From assembly GCF_012396125.1 (NCBI RefSeq), contig NZ_JAAXOX010000003.1, positions 248,001 through 312,000 of the forward strand: a stretch of 64,000 nt of DNA, in the 5' to 3' direction. A program made the position numbers and the translations under genes. This document shows positions 1 to 9,057 of the stretch, in pieces. The notes below the pieces were generated by a model. That model was not told the DNA's origin. It saw only the letters and a list, made by a program, of their open reading frames with translations, and did not search any database. Numbering within the stretch: position 1 is the stretch's first letter; the number at the start of each line of letters is the position of its first letter. Source of the DNA: Cellulomonas denverensis (GTDB taxonomy: Bacteria; Actinomycetota; Actinomycetes; Actinomycetales; Cellulomonadaceae).

Positions 1-2
1 CC

Positions 3-527
3 ACCGGCGGCAAGGTCTTCGTCGCGGGCAAGGACCTGACCACGCTGTCGAACTGGAAGGTGCCCCAGCTGCGCCGCCAGATCGGCGCGGTGTTCCAGGA
101 CTTCCGCCTGCTGCACAACAAGACCGTGTTCGAGAACGTGGCCTTCGCGCTGCAGGTGATCGGCAAGCCGCGGCACCACATCCTGTCGACGGTGCCGGAC
201 GTGCTGGAGATGGTCGGCCTGGCCGGCAAGGAGAAGCGGCGCCCGCACGAGCTCTCCGGTGGTGAGCAGCAGCGGGTGGCGATCGCCCGGGCCTTCGTGA
301 ACCGCCCGGCGATCCTGCTGGCCGACGAGCCGACCGGGAACCTGGACCCGACCACGTCGCTGGGCATCATGCGGCTGCTGGACCGGATCAACCGGACCGG
401 CACCACCGTGCTGATGGCCACCCACGACGACGAGATCGTGGACCAGATGCGCAAGCGCGTGATCGAGCTGTCCGGCGGTGAGCTGGTCCGCGACCAGTCC
501 CGCGGCGTCTACGGCTCGGACCGGTGA
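3..527 (+). CDS. ftsE: Cell-division ABC ATPase FtsE (5' end outside window)
   Basis: This is the cytoplasmic ATPase of the FtsEX complex, which drives periplasmic or cell-wall hydrolase activation at the division site. The frame is open from base 3, so the Walker A region lies upstream of the window. Visible are the Q-loop region (AVFQDFRLL), the ABC signature [14 protein letters not shown], Walker B ([13 protein letters not shown]) and the H-loop (MATHDDEIV). The FQDFRLL and DEPTGNLDP wording is typical of FtsE. ftsX follows after 10 nt. The same order, ftsE-ftsX with smpB nearby, is conserved across actinobacteria. Only the N-terminus is missing. Confidence 0.95.
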   Translation, partial: TGGKVFVAGKDLTTLSNWKVPQLRRQIGAVFQDFRLLHNKTVFENVAFALQVIGKPRHHILSTVPDVLEMVGLAGKEKRRPHELSGGEQQRVAIARAFVNRPAILLADEPTGNLDPTTSLGIMRLLDRINRTGTTVLMATHDDEIVDQMRKRVIELSGGELVRDQSRGVYGSDR

Positions 528-537
528 GGGGTCGATC

Positions 538-1455
538 ATGAGAATGCAGTTCATCCTCTCCGAAATCGGGATCGGCCTGCGCCGGAACCTGTCCATGGCG
601 ATCTCCGTCATCCTGGTGACCTTCGTGTCGCTGACCTTCGTCGGTGCCGCCGCGCTGCTGCAGATGCAGATCGGCAAGATGAAGGACGACTGGTACGACA
701 AGGTCGAGGTGTCGGTCTTCCTCTGCCCGGCGGGGGAGTCGCCGGAACCGACCTGTGCCGGCGGTGAGGTCACCGACGAGCAGAAGGACGCGATCATGGC
801 GGCCCTGGAGGCCCCGGACATCGCCCCGTACATCGAGCACGTCTACACCGAGACCAAGCAGCAGGCCTACGACTCGTTCGAGCAGCGGTTCTCCGGCCAG
901 TTCTGGTCGCAGGTGATCACCGTGGACGACATGAACGAGTCGCTGCGGATCAAGCTGACCGACCCCGAGCAGTACCAGGTGGTCGCGGACGTGCTCTCCG
1001 GCCGGCAGGGCGTGGAGACGGTCCAGGACCAGCGGGAGATCTACGACACCCTGTTCCTGGTGCTGAACCGGGCCACCCTGCTGTCGGTGGGCCTGGCGGC
1101 GGTGATGCTGCTGGCCGCGGTGCTGCTGATCACCACCACGATCCGGCTGTCCGCGATGAGTCGTCGCCGGGAGACCGGCATCATGCGGATGGTCGGCGCG
1201 TCGAACCTGTTCATCCAGTTGCCGTTCATGCTGGAGGGGGCGATCGCGGCGTTCATCGGGGCGGCGCTGTCGGTGGCCGGCCTGTGGGCCACGGTCAAGT
1301 ACGTGATCGGCGACTGGCTGGGCGGCACCCTGCAGTGGGTGCCCTATGTCAGCACCCGTGAGGTCTGGCTGCTCGCCCCGGCGCTGGTCGGGGTGGCGAT
1401 CCTGCTGGCCGCCATCTCCTCGCTGGTCACCCTGAGCCGCTACACGAAGGTCTGA
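538..1455 (+). CDS. ftsX: Cell-division permease-like protein FtsX
   Basis: FtsX is the membrane partner of FtsE and carries its ATPase signal to an extracellular peptidoglycan hydrolase. The protein is 305 residues, normal for the family. It has one N-terminal membrane helix (about residues 22-44), an extracellular domain of about 130 residues, and three C-terminal helices from about residue 180, followed by the conserved RRRETGIMRMVGAS loop. A GTG 60 bases upstream is in frame, but ATG 538 has a GAGGGG ribosome site just before it and gives the family-typical MRMQFILSE start. It sits between ftsE and the M23 peptidase with almost no gap, so the three are probably co-transcribed. Confidence 0.95.
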   Translation: MRMQFILSEIGIGLRRNLSMAISVILVTFVSLTFVGAAALLQMQIGKMKDDWYDKVEVSVFLCPAGESPEPTCAGGEVTDEQKDAIMAALEAPDIAPYIEHVYTETKQQAYDSFEQRFSGQFWSQVITVDDMNESLRIKLTDPEQYQVVADVLSGRQGVETVQDQREIYDTLFLVLNRATLLSVGLAAVMLLAAVLLITTTIRLSAMSRRRETGIMRMVGASNLFIQLPFMLEGAIAAFIGAALSVAGLWATVKYVIGDWLGGTLQWVPYVSTREVWLLAPALVGVAILLAAISSLVTLSRYTKV

Positions 1456-1459
1456 TCCG

Positions 1460-2824
1460 ATGCCCGACACCCGCCTGTTCCGCAGCCGTCGCGCCGGCCG
1501 GCCGGTCACCGGTACCCGCCGGTCGGCCTCGGCCGCGCTGGCCGCCGTGCTCGCGCTGCTGGCCGGCGTGGTGCTGGCCGGTCCCGCGGCCGGTGACGAC
1601 CTGGACGACCAGCGCGCCGCCGCGGAGAACAAGCAGTCGGCGAATGCGCAGCAGAAGGCCGATGCCGAGGCCGCGCTGGAGGGCCTGAACGCCGAGTACG
1701 CCGACACCGCGATCGCGCTGCAGGAGGTGCAGGCCCAGCTGCCGGCCGCTCAGCAGGCGCTGGCCACCGCGGAGTCCACCCTGGCCGGGTACGAGCGTGA
1801 GCAGGCGCTGATCGCCAGCCAGTTGCAGGATGCCGAGGACCAGGAAGCCACGATCAGCGCCACGATCGAGGAGGACTCGGCCCGCTCGGACCAGATCCGG
1901 ACCCAGGTCGGCCAGATGGCCCGGCAGGCGTACCAGGGCGGGGACACCGAGTCGAGCACGCTGAGCCTGGTGATGGGCGCGCAGAGCGTCGAGGAGCTGA
2001 CCGAGAGCTACACCGCCGCCAGCACCGCCCAGCGGGCGCAGAGCCAGGTGCTGGACGAGCTGACCGCGGTGGAGGCGAACAACCGCAACAGCCAGGCCCG
2101 GCTGACCGCCGTCCGCGAGCGGATCACCGAGCTCAAGGAGGAGGCGGACGCCAAGGTCGCCCAGGCCGAGGAGGCGCGCCAGGAGGCCGCCGACCGCAAG
2201 GCCGAGGTCGAGGACCTGATCGCCCAGGAGCAGGAGAAGCAGGAGCAGCTCGCCGCGCAGAAGTCGGCGGTCGAGGCGCAGATCGCCCAGATCCAGGCCG
2301 AGGCCGACAAGATCGAGAACGAGCTGGCCGCGATCGGCGCCGAGGAGCAGAAGCGGGCCGCCGAGGCCGCTGCCGCCGCCGGTCAGCCCGCACCGGCTCC
2401 CGGTCCGGTCACCGGCGCGGTGTTCGGCAACCCGACCTCGATCAACCCGATCCACGTCACCAGCGAGTACGGGATGCGCCTGCACCCGATCCTCGGCTAC
2501 TACCGGCTGCACGCCGGCATCGACCTGCGCACCTACTGCGGCACCCCGATCTACGCCGCGAAGGCCGGCACCGTGCAGTGGGCGAAGTGGCGCAACGGCT
2601 TCGGCAACCAGGTGATGGTCAACCACGGGCTGTACAACGGGTCGTCCCTGATGACCTCGTACAACCACATGACGTCCTTCGTGGTGAGCGGGGGCCAGTC
2701 GGTGTCCCAGGGACAGTTGCTCGGCTACTCGGGCAACACCGGCACCTCGGCCGCCTGCCACCTGCACTTCGAGGTGTACGTCAACGGGTCGACGGTGAAC
2801 CCGCGGCCACTGCTGGGCCTGTAG
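1460..2824 (+). CDS. Secreted M23 peptidase with coiled coil (EnvC/RipC-like role)
   Basis: This is a predicted cell-wall hydrolase or hydrolase activator of 454 residues. A signal peptide (hydrophobic core about residues 25-45, GPAAG end) is followed by a long Ala/Glu/Gln-rich coiled coil (about 50-310), a short Pro-Ala linker, and a C-terminal M23/LytM domain (about 320-454). The zinc motifs look intact: an HAGID segment (HxxxD) and the HLHFEVY segment (HxH). It begins 4 nt after ftsX. Coiled-coil plus LytM proteins such as EnvC are activated by FtsX in other bacteria, and mycobacterial FtsX activates RipC. The position and architecture make this the likely FtsEX-gated enzyme here; that link is inferred. 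Confidence 0.9.
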   Translation: MPDTRLFRSRRAGRPVTGTRRSASAALAAVLALLAGVVLAGPAAGDDLDDQRAAAENKQSANAQQKADAEAALEGLNAEYADTAIALQEVQAQLPAAQQALATAESTLAGYEREQALIASQLQDAEDQEATISATIEEDSARSDQIRTQVGQMARQAYQGGDTESSTLSLVMGAQSVEELTESYTAASTAQRAQSQVLDELTAVEANNRNSQARLTAVRERITELKEEADAKVAQAEEARQEAADRKAEVEDLIAQEQEKQEQLAAQKSAVEAQIAQIQAEADKIENELAAIGAEEQKRAAEAAAAAGQPAPAPGPVTGAVFGNPTSINPIHVTSEYGMRLHPILGYYRLHAGIDLRTYCGTPIYAAKAGTVQWAKWRNGFGNQVMVNHGLYNGSSLMTSYNHMTSFVVSGGQSVSQGQLLGYSGNTGTSAACHLHFEVYVNGSTVNPRPLLGL

Positions 2825-2900
2825 CGAAATCGCTCGGAGCCCGGCCGGGCCGCCGGATAGGCTGTCGGGCCGGACGACGCACGAGCGAGAGGAGGGGCCG

Positions 2901-3371
2901 ATGGCCAAGCAGACGGGACGGGCGCTGGTCGCCTCCAACAAGAAGGCCCGGCACGACTACTTCATCGAGGACGTGATGGAGGCCGGGGTCGTGCTGACCG
3001 GCACCGAGGTCAAGGCACTGCGCGCCGGCCGCGCCTCGCTGGTAGATGGCTGGTGCGCCATCGACGGCGGCGAGATGTGGCTCGAGGGCGTGCACATCCC
3101 GGAGTACTCCCAGGGGACCTGGACCAATCACGCCCCGCGGCGCAAGCGCAAGCTGCTGCTGCACCGCCAGGAGATCGACCGCTGGGAGGCGAAGACCCGG
3201 GAGAAGGGCCAGACCATCATCCCGCTGTCGCTGTACTTCCTGGACGGCCGGGCCAAGGTCGAGATCGCCCTGGCCCGAGGCAAGAAGGACTGGGACAAGC
3301 GCCAGTCGCTGCGCGAGCGCCAGGACAACCTGGAGGCGCAGCGGGCGATGCGGGAGCAGCGGGACCGCTAG
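2901..3371 (+). CDS. smpB: SsrA-binding protein SmpB
   Basis: SmpB binds the tRNA-like domain of tmRNA and brings it to stalled ribosomes for trans-translation. The 156-residue protein has the family landmarks: [17 protein letters not shown] near the start, [15 protein letters not shown], the LLLHRQEI segment, and a basic C-terminal tail ([15 protein letters not shown]) that enters the mRNA channel. GAGAGGAGG lies just before ATG 2901. Its partner ssrA lies 7 kb downstream at 10511, on the other side of six unrelated genes. Its TAG stop shares a CTAG tetramer with the stop of the convergent NDH-2 gene. Confidence 0.97.
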   Translation: MAKQTGRALVASNKKARHDYFIEDVMEAGVVLTGTEVKALRAGRASLVDGWCAIDGGEMWLEGVHIPEYSQGTWTNHAPRRKRKLLLHRQEIDRWEAKTREKGQTIIPLSLYFLDGRAKVEIALARGKKDWDKRQSLRERQDNLEAQRAMREQRDR

Positions 3372-4723
3372 AGCGTGGTCCGGTCGGCCGCCCCCGCGGT
3401 CGGCTGATCCGCCTGCCGCTGCCGCAGTGCGGTCCGGCCCACCACCTGCTGCCAGGTCGAGGTGCGCTCCGAGCGCCCGCGGCCGATGAAGCTCACCGCC
3501 CAGTGCAGCAGGGTGGTCAGGCGGTTCTTGAAGCCGACCAGGTAGAACAGGTGCACCCCGAGCCAGAGCAGCCAGGCGCCGAAGCCGGCGGTGCGCAGCG
3601 GCCCGATCTGGGCGACCGCCTGGAACCGGGACACCGTGGCCAGGCTGCCCTTGTCGTGGTACTCGAACGGCCCGGCGCTCGGCTCGCCGCGGTGCGCCCG
3701 GAGGATCTCCTCGGCGGCATACCGGCCGGTCTGCATCGCCGCGGGCGCCACCCCCGGCACGCCCTGGTGCGAGGCCATGTCGCCGACCACGAACACCTCC
3801 GGGTGCCCGGGCAGCGACCCGTTCGGTTCCACGATCACCCGGCCGGCCCGGTCGACCTCGGCGCCGGTGCGCTCGCCCAGGAGCGTGCCCAGCGGCGAGG
3901 CGGCGACACCCGCGGCCCAGACCTTCGCCCGGCTGGCGATCCGGGTCCGGCGGCCGTCGCCGTCCTCGACCTCGACCGCATCCTCGGTCACGTCGACCAC
4001 CTTGTGGCCCATCAGCAGCTCCACGCCCAGACCCTCCAGGGTGCGGGCGGCGGCCTGTTGCAGGGAGCGCGGGTAGCCGGGCAGTACGGCCGGCACCGGG
4101 TCGACCAGCAGGATCCGGGCCTGCGCCGGATCGAGCCCGCGGAAGTTGTCCCGCAGCGACCGGTGCGCCAGTTCGGCGAGCTGACCGGCCATCTCCACCC
4201 CGGTCGGACCGGCGCCGACCACCACGAAGGTAGTCAGCATCGCGCGTTCGGCCGGGTCGGTGGACAGCTCGGCCAGCTCGAAGGCGCCGAAGATCCGGCC
4301 GCGCAGTTCCAGGGCGTCGTCGATGCTCTTCAGCCCGGGCGCGTGGTCGGCGAACCGGTCGTTGCCGAAGTAGGACTGGCCGGCCCCGGCGGCGACGATC
4401 AGGCTGTCGTAGCGGGTGCGGCGCTCACCGATCGGGCTGGTGGAGACCACCTCGCGGGCCTCGACGTCGATGTCGGTCACCGTGCCCATCAGCACCCGGG
4501 CATTGCGCTGACGCTTGAGCACCTCGCGGGTGGCAGGGGAGACCTCGCCCATCGACAGCACCCCGGTGGCCACCTGGTAGAGCAGCGGCTGGAACAGGTG
4601 CTGGGCGGTGCCGTCGATCACCGTGACGCGCAGATCCGGCGCACCGGCCAGGGCCTTGGTGGCGAACAGGCCGCCGAAGCCGGAACCGATGACGACCACG
4701 TCGTGCGGGCGGGTGCGGGTCAT
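3368..4723 (-). CDS. ndh: Type II NADH dehydrogenase (NDH-2)
   Basis: This is a single-subunit, non-proton-pumping NADH:quinone oxidoreductase bound to the inner face of the membrane. In 451 residues it has the FAD-binding [13 protein letters not shown] motif at the N-terminus, a second Rossmann motif [18 protein letters not shown] (about 165-185) for NADH, and the FVVGDMAS segment that closes the FAD site. The C-terminus has a hydrophobic stretch ([18 protein letters not shown]) typical of NDH-2 membrane attachment. It is convergent with smpB, the two stops overlapping in CTAG (3368-3371). No operon partner is evident. Confidence 0.93.
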   Translation of the reverse strand: MTRTRPHDVVVIGSGFGGLFATKALAGAPDLRVTVIDGTAQHLFQPLLYQVATGVLSMGEVSPATREVLKRQRNARVLMGTVTDIDVEAREVVSTSPIGERRTRYDSLIVAAGAGQSYFGNDRFADHAPGLKSIDDALELRGRIFGAFELAELSTDPAERAMLTTFVVVGAGPTGVEMAGQLAELAHRSLRDNFRGLDPAQARILLVDPVPAVLPGYPRSLQQAAARTLEGLGVELLMGHKVVDVTEDAVEVEDGDGRRTRIASRAKVWAAGVAASPLGTLLGERTGAEVDRAGRVIVEPNGSLPGHPEVFVVGDMASHQGVPGVAPAAMQTGRYAAEEILRAHRGEPSAGPFEYHDKGSLATVSRFQAVAQIGPLRTAGFGAWLLWLGVHLFYLVGFKNRLTTLLHWAVSFIGRGRSERTSTWQQVVGRTALRQRQADQPTAGAADRTTL

Positions 4724-4792
4724 GGGAGAAGCCCTCCGGAGTCGGGGAACGAACCCGTTCGACCCTAGGTTCCGTTCGCCGGGAGCGCGCGT

Positions 4793-5296
4793 TCACCCCA
4801 GGCGCTTCTCCAGCAGCACGGTGTCCCGCCACTGCCCGGCGCTCGGCCCGGTGGTCATCAGCGCGATCCGTTCCCGGCGGCCGACCTCCCGGAAGCCGAG
4901 CCGCCGGTGCACGGTCAGGCTGCCGGTGTTCTCCGGGAAGATCGTCGACTGCAGGGTCCACAGCCCGAGGCCGGGCGCCCGCTCGACCGCGCTCCGCAGC
5001 AGGGCTGTGCCGACCCCGCGGCCCCTGGCATGCTCGGCCACGTACAGCCCGAGCTCCTGCACCCCGGCGTACACCCGGCGGGCGGAGACCGCGGTGCCGG
5101 ACACCCAGCCCAGGGCGGTGTCGTCGTCGTCGACCGCCAGGTAGCGCAGCTCCGGGTGGTGTCCCGCGTCCCAGTCCGTCCAGGCCGGGGGAGCGACCTC
5201 AAAGGTGGCGTTCCCGGAGGCGATCCCGGCGGCGAAGATGTCCCGGACCGCGGCGGCGTCGGCGCTGGTGATGCTGCGGATCTGCATGGGGGTCAC
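4793..5296 (-). CDS. GNAT N-acetyltransferase, phosphinothricin acetyltransferase-like
   Basis: This 167-residue GNAT protein resembles the Pat/Bar family, which N-acetylates phosphinothricin, methionine sulfoximine or related amino acids. It shows IRSITSADAAAVRDIFAAGI at the start, the VSARRVYAGVQELGLYVAEHARGRGVGTALL acetyl-CoA region (RGRGVG), and the C-terminal NTGSLTVHRRLGFREVGRRE motif. An ATG three codons in (5287) is an equally good start. True substrates of chromosomal homologues are often unknown, so resistance should not be assumed. It is divergent from the CPBP gene at 5415. Confidence 0.85.
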   Translation of the reverse strand: MTPMQIRSITSADAAAVRDIFAAGIASGNATFEVAPPAWTDWDAGHHPELRYLAVDDDDTALGWVSGTAVSARRVYAGVQELGLYVAEHARGRGVGTALLRSAVERAPGLGLWTLQSTIFPENTGSLTVHRRLGFREVGRRERIALMTTGPSAGQWRDTVLLEKRLG

Positions 5297-5414
5297 TATG
5301 CCCGGTCGCCGCGGCGCTGGTGGTTTCCCCCGGTCGGCTCGGGGGGATTCCCCCTGGTCGCCGCAGTTCGGGGGCGAGAAGGATCGAGGTGGTTCCTACC
5401 GAGAGGACAGCCCC

Positions 5415-6225
5415 GTGACCCGCCCCGCACGACCGATCGGCCGCTACCTGTTCCAGGCATTCGGCATCGCCTATGGCTGCTGGGGGGCCATCCTCGCCCT
5501 GCAGGCGGTCGGCGTCGCGTACGGGACTCCGGTCACGATGATCCTGCTCGTCATCGGTGGGAACGGTCCGCTGATCGCCGGGTTCCTGGCGCTGCGGCGG
5601 CGGGACCCGTCCTTCACCCTGCGCCGGCTGGTCGTGACGTCGTTCGACGTGCGGGCCCGTCCACTTCAGGTCGTCCTGTCCTTGGCGATCGTCGCCGTGT
5701 ACTTCGGGACGGCCGCACTGGCGGGCGGGATCGCGTCCCCGGCGCCGCTCACCACGGTGCTGATCGCGGTCCTGATGATCCCGTTGATGGCGTTCGGCGG
5801 CGGGCTGGAGGAGGTGGGCTGGCGGCACTATCTGCAGCCGGCAATGCAGGAGCGGCTCCCGTTCGTCCCGGCGACCGCCGTGGTGTCCCTGATCTGGATC
5901 GCCTGGCACCTCCCACTGTTCCTGATCGTGGGCACCTCGCAGAACGGATCGAACTTTCTGGCCTTCGCCGCGACCACGTGGGGCCTGGGCTTCGCCCTGG
6001 GTGCGTTGCATGCGGTGAGCGGCAGCGCCGCGTTGTGCGTGCTGGCGCACTCGGCGATCAACTCGATGTTCTCCGCGTGGCCGGTGAGCCACGACCTCGG
6101 ACCCAACCTGGTCGTGGCCGCCGCCCTCCTCGTGCTCGCGCTGCTCGTGGTCGGTGTGGGGGGGTCAGCGCCGACCCAGGATCTCCGCCAGGTCGAAGCG
6201 CACCGGTTCCTCCAACTGGGCATAG
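5415..6225 (+). CDS. CPBP-family intramembrane metalloprotease, stop codon missing or frameshifted
   Basis: This is a predicted membrane protein of the CPBP (CAAX prenyl protease/bacteriocin-processing) family. From GTG 5415, preceded by GAGAGGACAG, it has several membrane helices and all three family motifs: EEVGWR (EExxxR), WIAWHLPLF (FxxxH-like) and HSAINS (HxxxN). The recognisable domain ends near base 6160. As written, the frame then stays open to 8057, entirely antisense to the ligase and ABC permease genes, adding about 630 meaningless residues. A run of seven G (6158-6164) sits exactly where the domain ends. Dropping one G gives a stop at 6223-6225, and that end is used here. The cause could be a sequencing slip or a genuine frameshift. 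Confidence 0.7.
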
Positions 6226-7232
6226 GTGCAGGACGCCGGGTCCCGGTCCGGGCGCCAGCGCTGGAACTGCGCGGTGTGCCGGAACCGGTCGCCCTCCATG
6301 TGGTCGTAGGACACCTCGACCACCAGCTCCGGGCGCAGCGGCACGAAGGACAGGTCCTTGCCGCCGGACCACCGGCTGACCGCGCCGGGCATCCGCTGCC
6401 CCTGGTGTGCGGCCTGGTCCGCCCACTGCGCCCACGGGTGATCCTGGACATCGGTGCGCAGCGGGGCCAGCTCCTCCACCAGGGCCTTGCGCCGGGCCAT
6501 CGGGAAGGACGCGGCCACCCCGACGTGTTGCAGCCGGCCGTCGTCGGTCCACAGCCCGAGCAGCAGCGAACCGAGCACGTCCCCGCTCTTGTGCCAGCGG
6601 AACCCGGCGACCACGCAGTCCGCGGTCCGCTTGTGCTTGATCTTGAACATCGCGCGCTTGTCCGGCTGGTAGACCCCGTCCAGCGGCTTGGCCACCACCC
6701 CGTCCAGCCCGGCGCCCTCGAACCGGGTGAACCAGTCCTGGGCCAGCTCCGGGTCGGTGGTCGCCGGGGTGAGGAACACCGGGTCCGCCGCCCCGCCGAG
6801 CGCGTCCAGCAGTCGCGCCCGGCGGTCGGCGAACGGGGTGTGCATCAGGTCCTGGTCGTCCAGCGCCAGCAGGTCGAAGCCCACGAAGGACGCCGGGGTC
6901 TGTTCGCTGAGCAGCGTCACCCGGCTGGCGGCGGGGTGGATCCGCTGCTGCAGGGCGTCGAAGTCCAGCCGGTCGCCGGTGATCAGCACGATCTCCCCGT
7001 CCAGCACGCAACGCTCCGGGGTGTTCGCCTTGATCGACTCGACCAGCTCCGGGAAGTACCGGGTCATCGGCTTCTCGTTCCGGCTGCCGAGCACCACCTC
7101 GTCGCCGTCGCGGAACACGATGGTCCGGAAGCCGTCCCACTTGGGTTCGACATGGCCGGGCGGGATGGTGGCGACCGGCTTGGCCAGCATCGGCGCTACC
7201 GGGGGCATCACGGGCAGGTCCATGCCGGACAT
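6165..7232 (-). CDS. ligC: ATP-dependent DNA ligase, LigC type
   Basis: This is a 355-residue ATP-dependent polydeoxyribonucleotide ligase. The nucleotidyltransferase motif I is EPKWDGFR with the lysine that takes AMP (about residue 31). Motif III (SFVGFDLLALDD), motif IV (GLDGVVAKPL) and motif V (MFKIKHKRTADCVV) follow in order, then an OB-fold C-terminal half. Length and sequence style match mycobacterial LigC rather than LigD, because no polymerase or nuclease domain is present. No Ku or LigD-type gene lies nearby. In mycobacteria LigC is a backup enzyme in repair. Its TGA lies directly against the G-run where the CPBP frame goes astray. Confidence 0.9.
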   Translation of the reverse strand: MSGMDLPVMPPVAPMLAKPVATIPPGHVEPKWDGFRTIVFRDGDEVVLGSRNEKPMTRYFPELVESIKANTPERCVLDGEIVLITGDRLDFDALQQRIHPAASRVTLLSEQTPASFVGFDLLALDDQDLMHTPFADRRARLLDALGGAADPVFLTPATTDPELAQDWFTRFEGAGLDGVVAKPLDGVYQPDKRAMFKIKHKRTADCVVAGFRWHKSGDVLGSLLLGLWTDDGRLQHVGVAASFPMARRKALVEELAPLRTDVQDHPWAQWADQAAHQGQRMPGAVSRWSGGKDLSFVPLRPELVVEVSYDHMEGDRFRHTAQFQRWRPDRDPASCTYAQLEEPVRFDLAEILGRR

Positions 7233-7268
7233 CGTGCTCCGCCCGGACGGCCGCCGCGCGCGGAGCGG

Positions 7269-8003
7269 TCAGTCCCGGCGGCGCAGCGCGAACCCGGCCC
7301 CGGCGACGGCCACCGCGCACCAGACCAGCAGCACCACCATCGACCGGGCCGGCACGTCGAACTCGGTGTGCACCAGTCCGGACCGCACCACCTGGGCCAT
7401 CGGCTCGATCGGCAGCCACTCGTGCACCGACTGCAACCACTGCGGCATCCGCTCGGCCGGGTAGCTGACCGGGGAGAACAGCAGCACGATGAACAGCAGC
7501 GCCTGGGTCATCAGCATCGCCACCTGCGGGGCGAGCAGCATCGCCATCGCGTAACCGATCGCCGCCGAGGTCAGCGCCACCAGCAGCGCACCGGGCACCA
7601 GCCACCAGGACAGCGCCAGGTCGATGTCGAAGCGCAGCGCACCGACCAGCACCCCGAGCACCAGCCCGGGCAGGGCGATCAGGGTATAGACCAGCAAGTC
7701 GCTGAACAGGAAGGACATCCGCGGCACTGGCAAGGTGCGCATCCAGTCCAGGCTGCCCTCGGTGCGGGAGGTGGACAGCAGCTGTGGGGCCAGCACCAGG
7801 CCGACCATCACCAGGTTCACCGTCGGGGCCCCGGTGGCCAGGATCAGCGCGGAGTACGGGTCCGGGTCGCCGACCAGCAGGCCGTAGCCGATCACGGTGG
7901 TCACCGCGAGCAGCACCTGGACCAGGATGGTCAGCGGCAGGTAGTCGGCCTGGCGGCGGAACTGCCACTGGGACAACAGCAGGGTCTGGCGCAGCGCGGT
8001 CAT
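7269..8003 (-). CDS. ABC-2 type exporter permease
   Basis: This is the membrane subunit of an ABC exporter with the ATPase encoded just upstream. The 244-residue protein has about six hydrophobic helices and the ABC-2 layout, including the TLPVPRMSFLFSDLLVYTLIALPG segment and the late LLFSPVSYPAERMP loop. ATG 8003 overlaps the ATPase stop in ATGA (8000-8003), which points to translational coupling. The substrate cannot be told from sequence. ABC-2 exporters beside a TetR regulator often carry drugs or lipids. Confidence 0.87.
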   Translation of the reverse strand: MTALRQTLLLSQWQFRRQADYLPLTILVQVLLAVTTVIGYGLLVGDPDPYSALILATGAPTVNLVMVGLVLAPQLLSTSRTEGSLDWMRTLPVPRMSFLFSDLLVYTLIALPGLVLGVLVGALRFDIDLALSWWLVPGALLVALTSAAIGYAMAMLLAPQVAMLMTQALLFIVLLFSPVSYPAERMPQWLQSVHEWLPIEPMAQVVRSGLVHTEFDVPARSMVVLLVWCAVAVAGAGFALRRRD

Positions 8004-8959
8004 GCCGCCACCTCCTGCCCGGCCGGACCGGAGTCGCGCCCGACCAGGTCGATGTAGACGTCCTCCAGCGAGGCCGGGGTCAGCGCGTAACGTTCGACGA
8101 CGCCGGCCTGGACCTGGCCCTGGGCCCACTCGACCACCGCCGCGGCGGAGTCGGCCGGGACCGTGCCGCTCGCCCGGTGACCGGACTGGTCCGCGCCGGG
8201 CGTGACGGCGGGGTGCCAGTTGATCGGGACCCCGGGGTGCAGATCGAGCTCCACCACCAGGCGGTCGCGCAGCCGGGCGGTGAGCGCGGCCGGCGGCCCG
8301 GCGGTGAGCACCACACCCCGGTCGAGCACGGCCAGCTGGTCGACCACCCGTTCGGCCTCGCGCACGTTGTGCGTCACCAGCAGCACGCTGTGCCCGGCGT
8401 CGGCCATCACCCGGATCTGCTGCCAGAGCAGGCGGCGGCGGACCGGGTCGACGTCGTTGGTCGGCTCGTCCAGCACCACCAAGGGTCCGGGCTGCACCGC
8501 GGCCATCGCGAACGCGGTCAGGCGGGCCACCCCGCCGGAGACCTTCTGCGCCGGGGTGTCCGCCCACGGTCCGAGGTCCAGGGCGTCCATCAGGACCGCG
8601 GCCCGGGTCGAGACGTCCGCGGCGGTCCCGCCTCGGATCCGGCCGACCATCTCGATCGCCCGGCGCGGGGTCAGGCCGCTGATCGGGACGTTCGCCTGTG
8701 CCTGCACCGAGATGTGCTTGCGGGCCAGATCGGGTCGCGCGATCGCGTCGATCCCGGCCAGCGTGATCTCACCGGCGTCCGGGCGCACCAGCCCGGCGAT
8801 CTGGTTCACCAGCGTGGTCTTGCCGGCACCGTTGTGGCCGAGGAGTCCCATCACCTCCCCGGCCGCGACGTCCAGGTCGATGCCGTCGTTGGCCTGTACC
8901 CCGTTCCGGCCTCGATAACGCTTGCGCAGCCCGCGGACGCGCAGGACTTCCGTGCTCAT
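8000..8959 (-). CDS. ABC exporter ATPase
   Basis: This is a 319-residue ATP-binding subunit of the DrrA/CcmA-like class that works with ABC-2 permeases. Walker A is GHNGAGKTT (about residue 41). The signature region reads KVSGGVARLTAFAMA, a weak version of LSGGQ. Walker B is LVVLDEPTNDVD and the H-loop is LLVTHNVREAE. A long C-terminal extension after about residue 225 is usual in this class. The promoter region (8960-9057) carries three palindromes shared with the divergent TetR gene, so the regulator probably controls this operon. Confidence 0.9.
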   Translation of the reverse strand: MSTEVLRVRGLRKRYRGRNGVQANDGIDLDVAAGEVMGLLGHNGAGKTTLVNQIAGLVRPDAGEITLAGIDAIARPDLARKHISVQAQANVPISGLTPRRAIEMVGRIRGGTAADVSTRAAVLMDALDLGPWADTPAQKVSGGVARLTAFAMAAVQPGPLVVLDEPTNDVDPVRRRLLWQQIRVMADAGHSVLLVTHNVREAERVVDQLAVLDRGVVLTAGPPAALTARLRDRLVVELDLHPGVPINWHPAVTPGADQSGHRASGTVPADSAAAVVEWAQGQVQAGVVERYALTPASLEDVYIDLVGRDSGPAGQEVAA

Positions 8960-8971
8960 CTCACCCTCCTA

Positions 8972-9040
8972 GATACCAAGCGGTATGTGACCGGAAGGTA
9001 TCAGATGCCGAGTGGTATGAGTGGGATACCGATTGGCATG
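8972..9040. promoter_or_regulatory. Three tandem TetR-type operators
   Basis: The gap between the divergent ABC exporter and TetR genes holds three near-palindromes of the form GATACC-N4-GGTATG: GATACCAAGCGGTATG (8972-8987), GATGCCGAGTGGTATG (9004-9019) and GATACCGATTGGCATG (9025-9040). An extra half-site, GGTATC, occurs at 8997-9002, and GGTATG overlaps the TetR start codon (9055-9060). Spacing between site starts is 32 and then 21 bp, close to three and two helical turns. The layout suggests cooperative repression of both divergent promoters, including autorepression. Confidence 0.75.
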
Positions 9041-9057
9041 CGGGTAGTCTGAGCGGT

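Noticed and set aside
388..2941. Long minus-strand frames opposite ftsX and the M23 gene
   Set aside because: GC-rich shadow frames, rich in Arg, Gly and His with no domains; the plus-strand genes are unmistakable.
3053..4768. A 571-residue plus-strand frame across smpB and opposite NDH-2
   Set aside because: Low-complexity composition, and it overlaps two well-supported genes in other frames.
4793..5296. Antibiotic or herbicide resistance role for the Pat-like GNAT gene
   Set aside because: Chromosomal Pat-like proteins often have other substrates, and no resistance context is present.
6226..8057. Continuation of the CPBP frame as an 880-residue fusion protein
   Set aside because: The added part is Arg/His/Gln/Pro-rich shadow sequence antisense to clear ligase and ABC permease genes.
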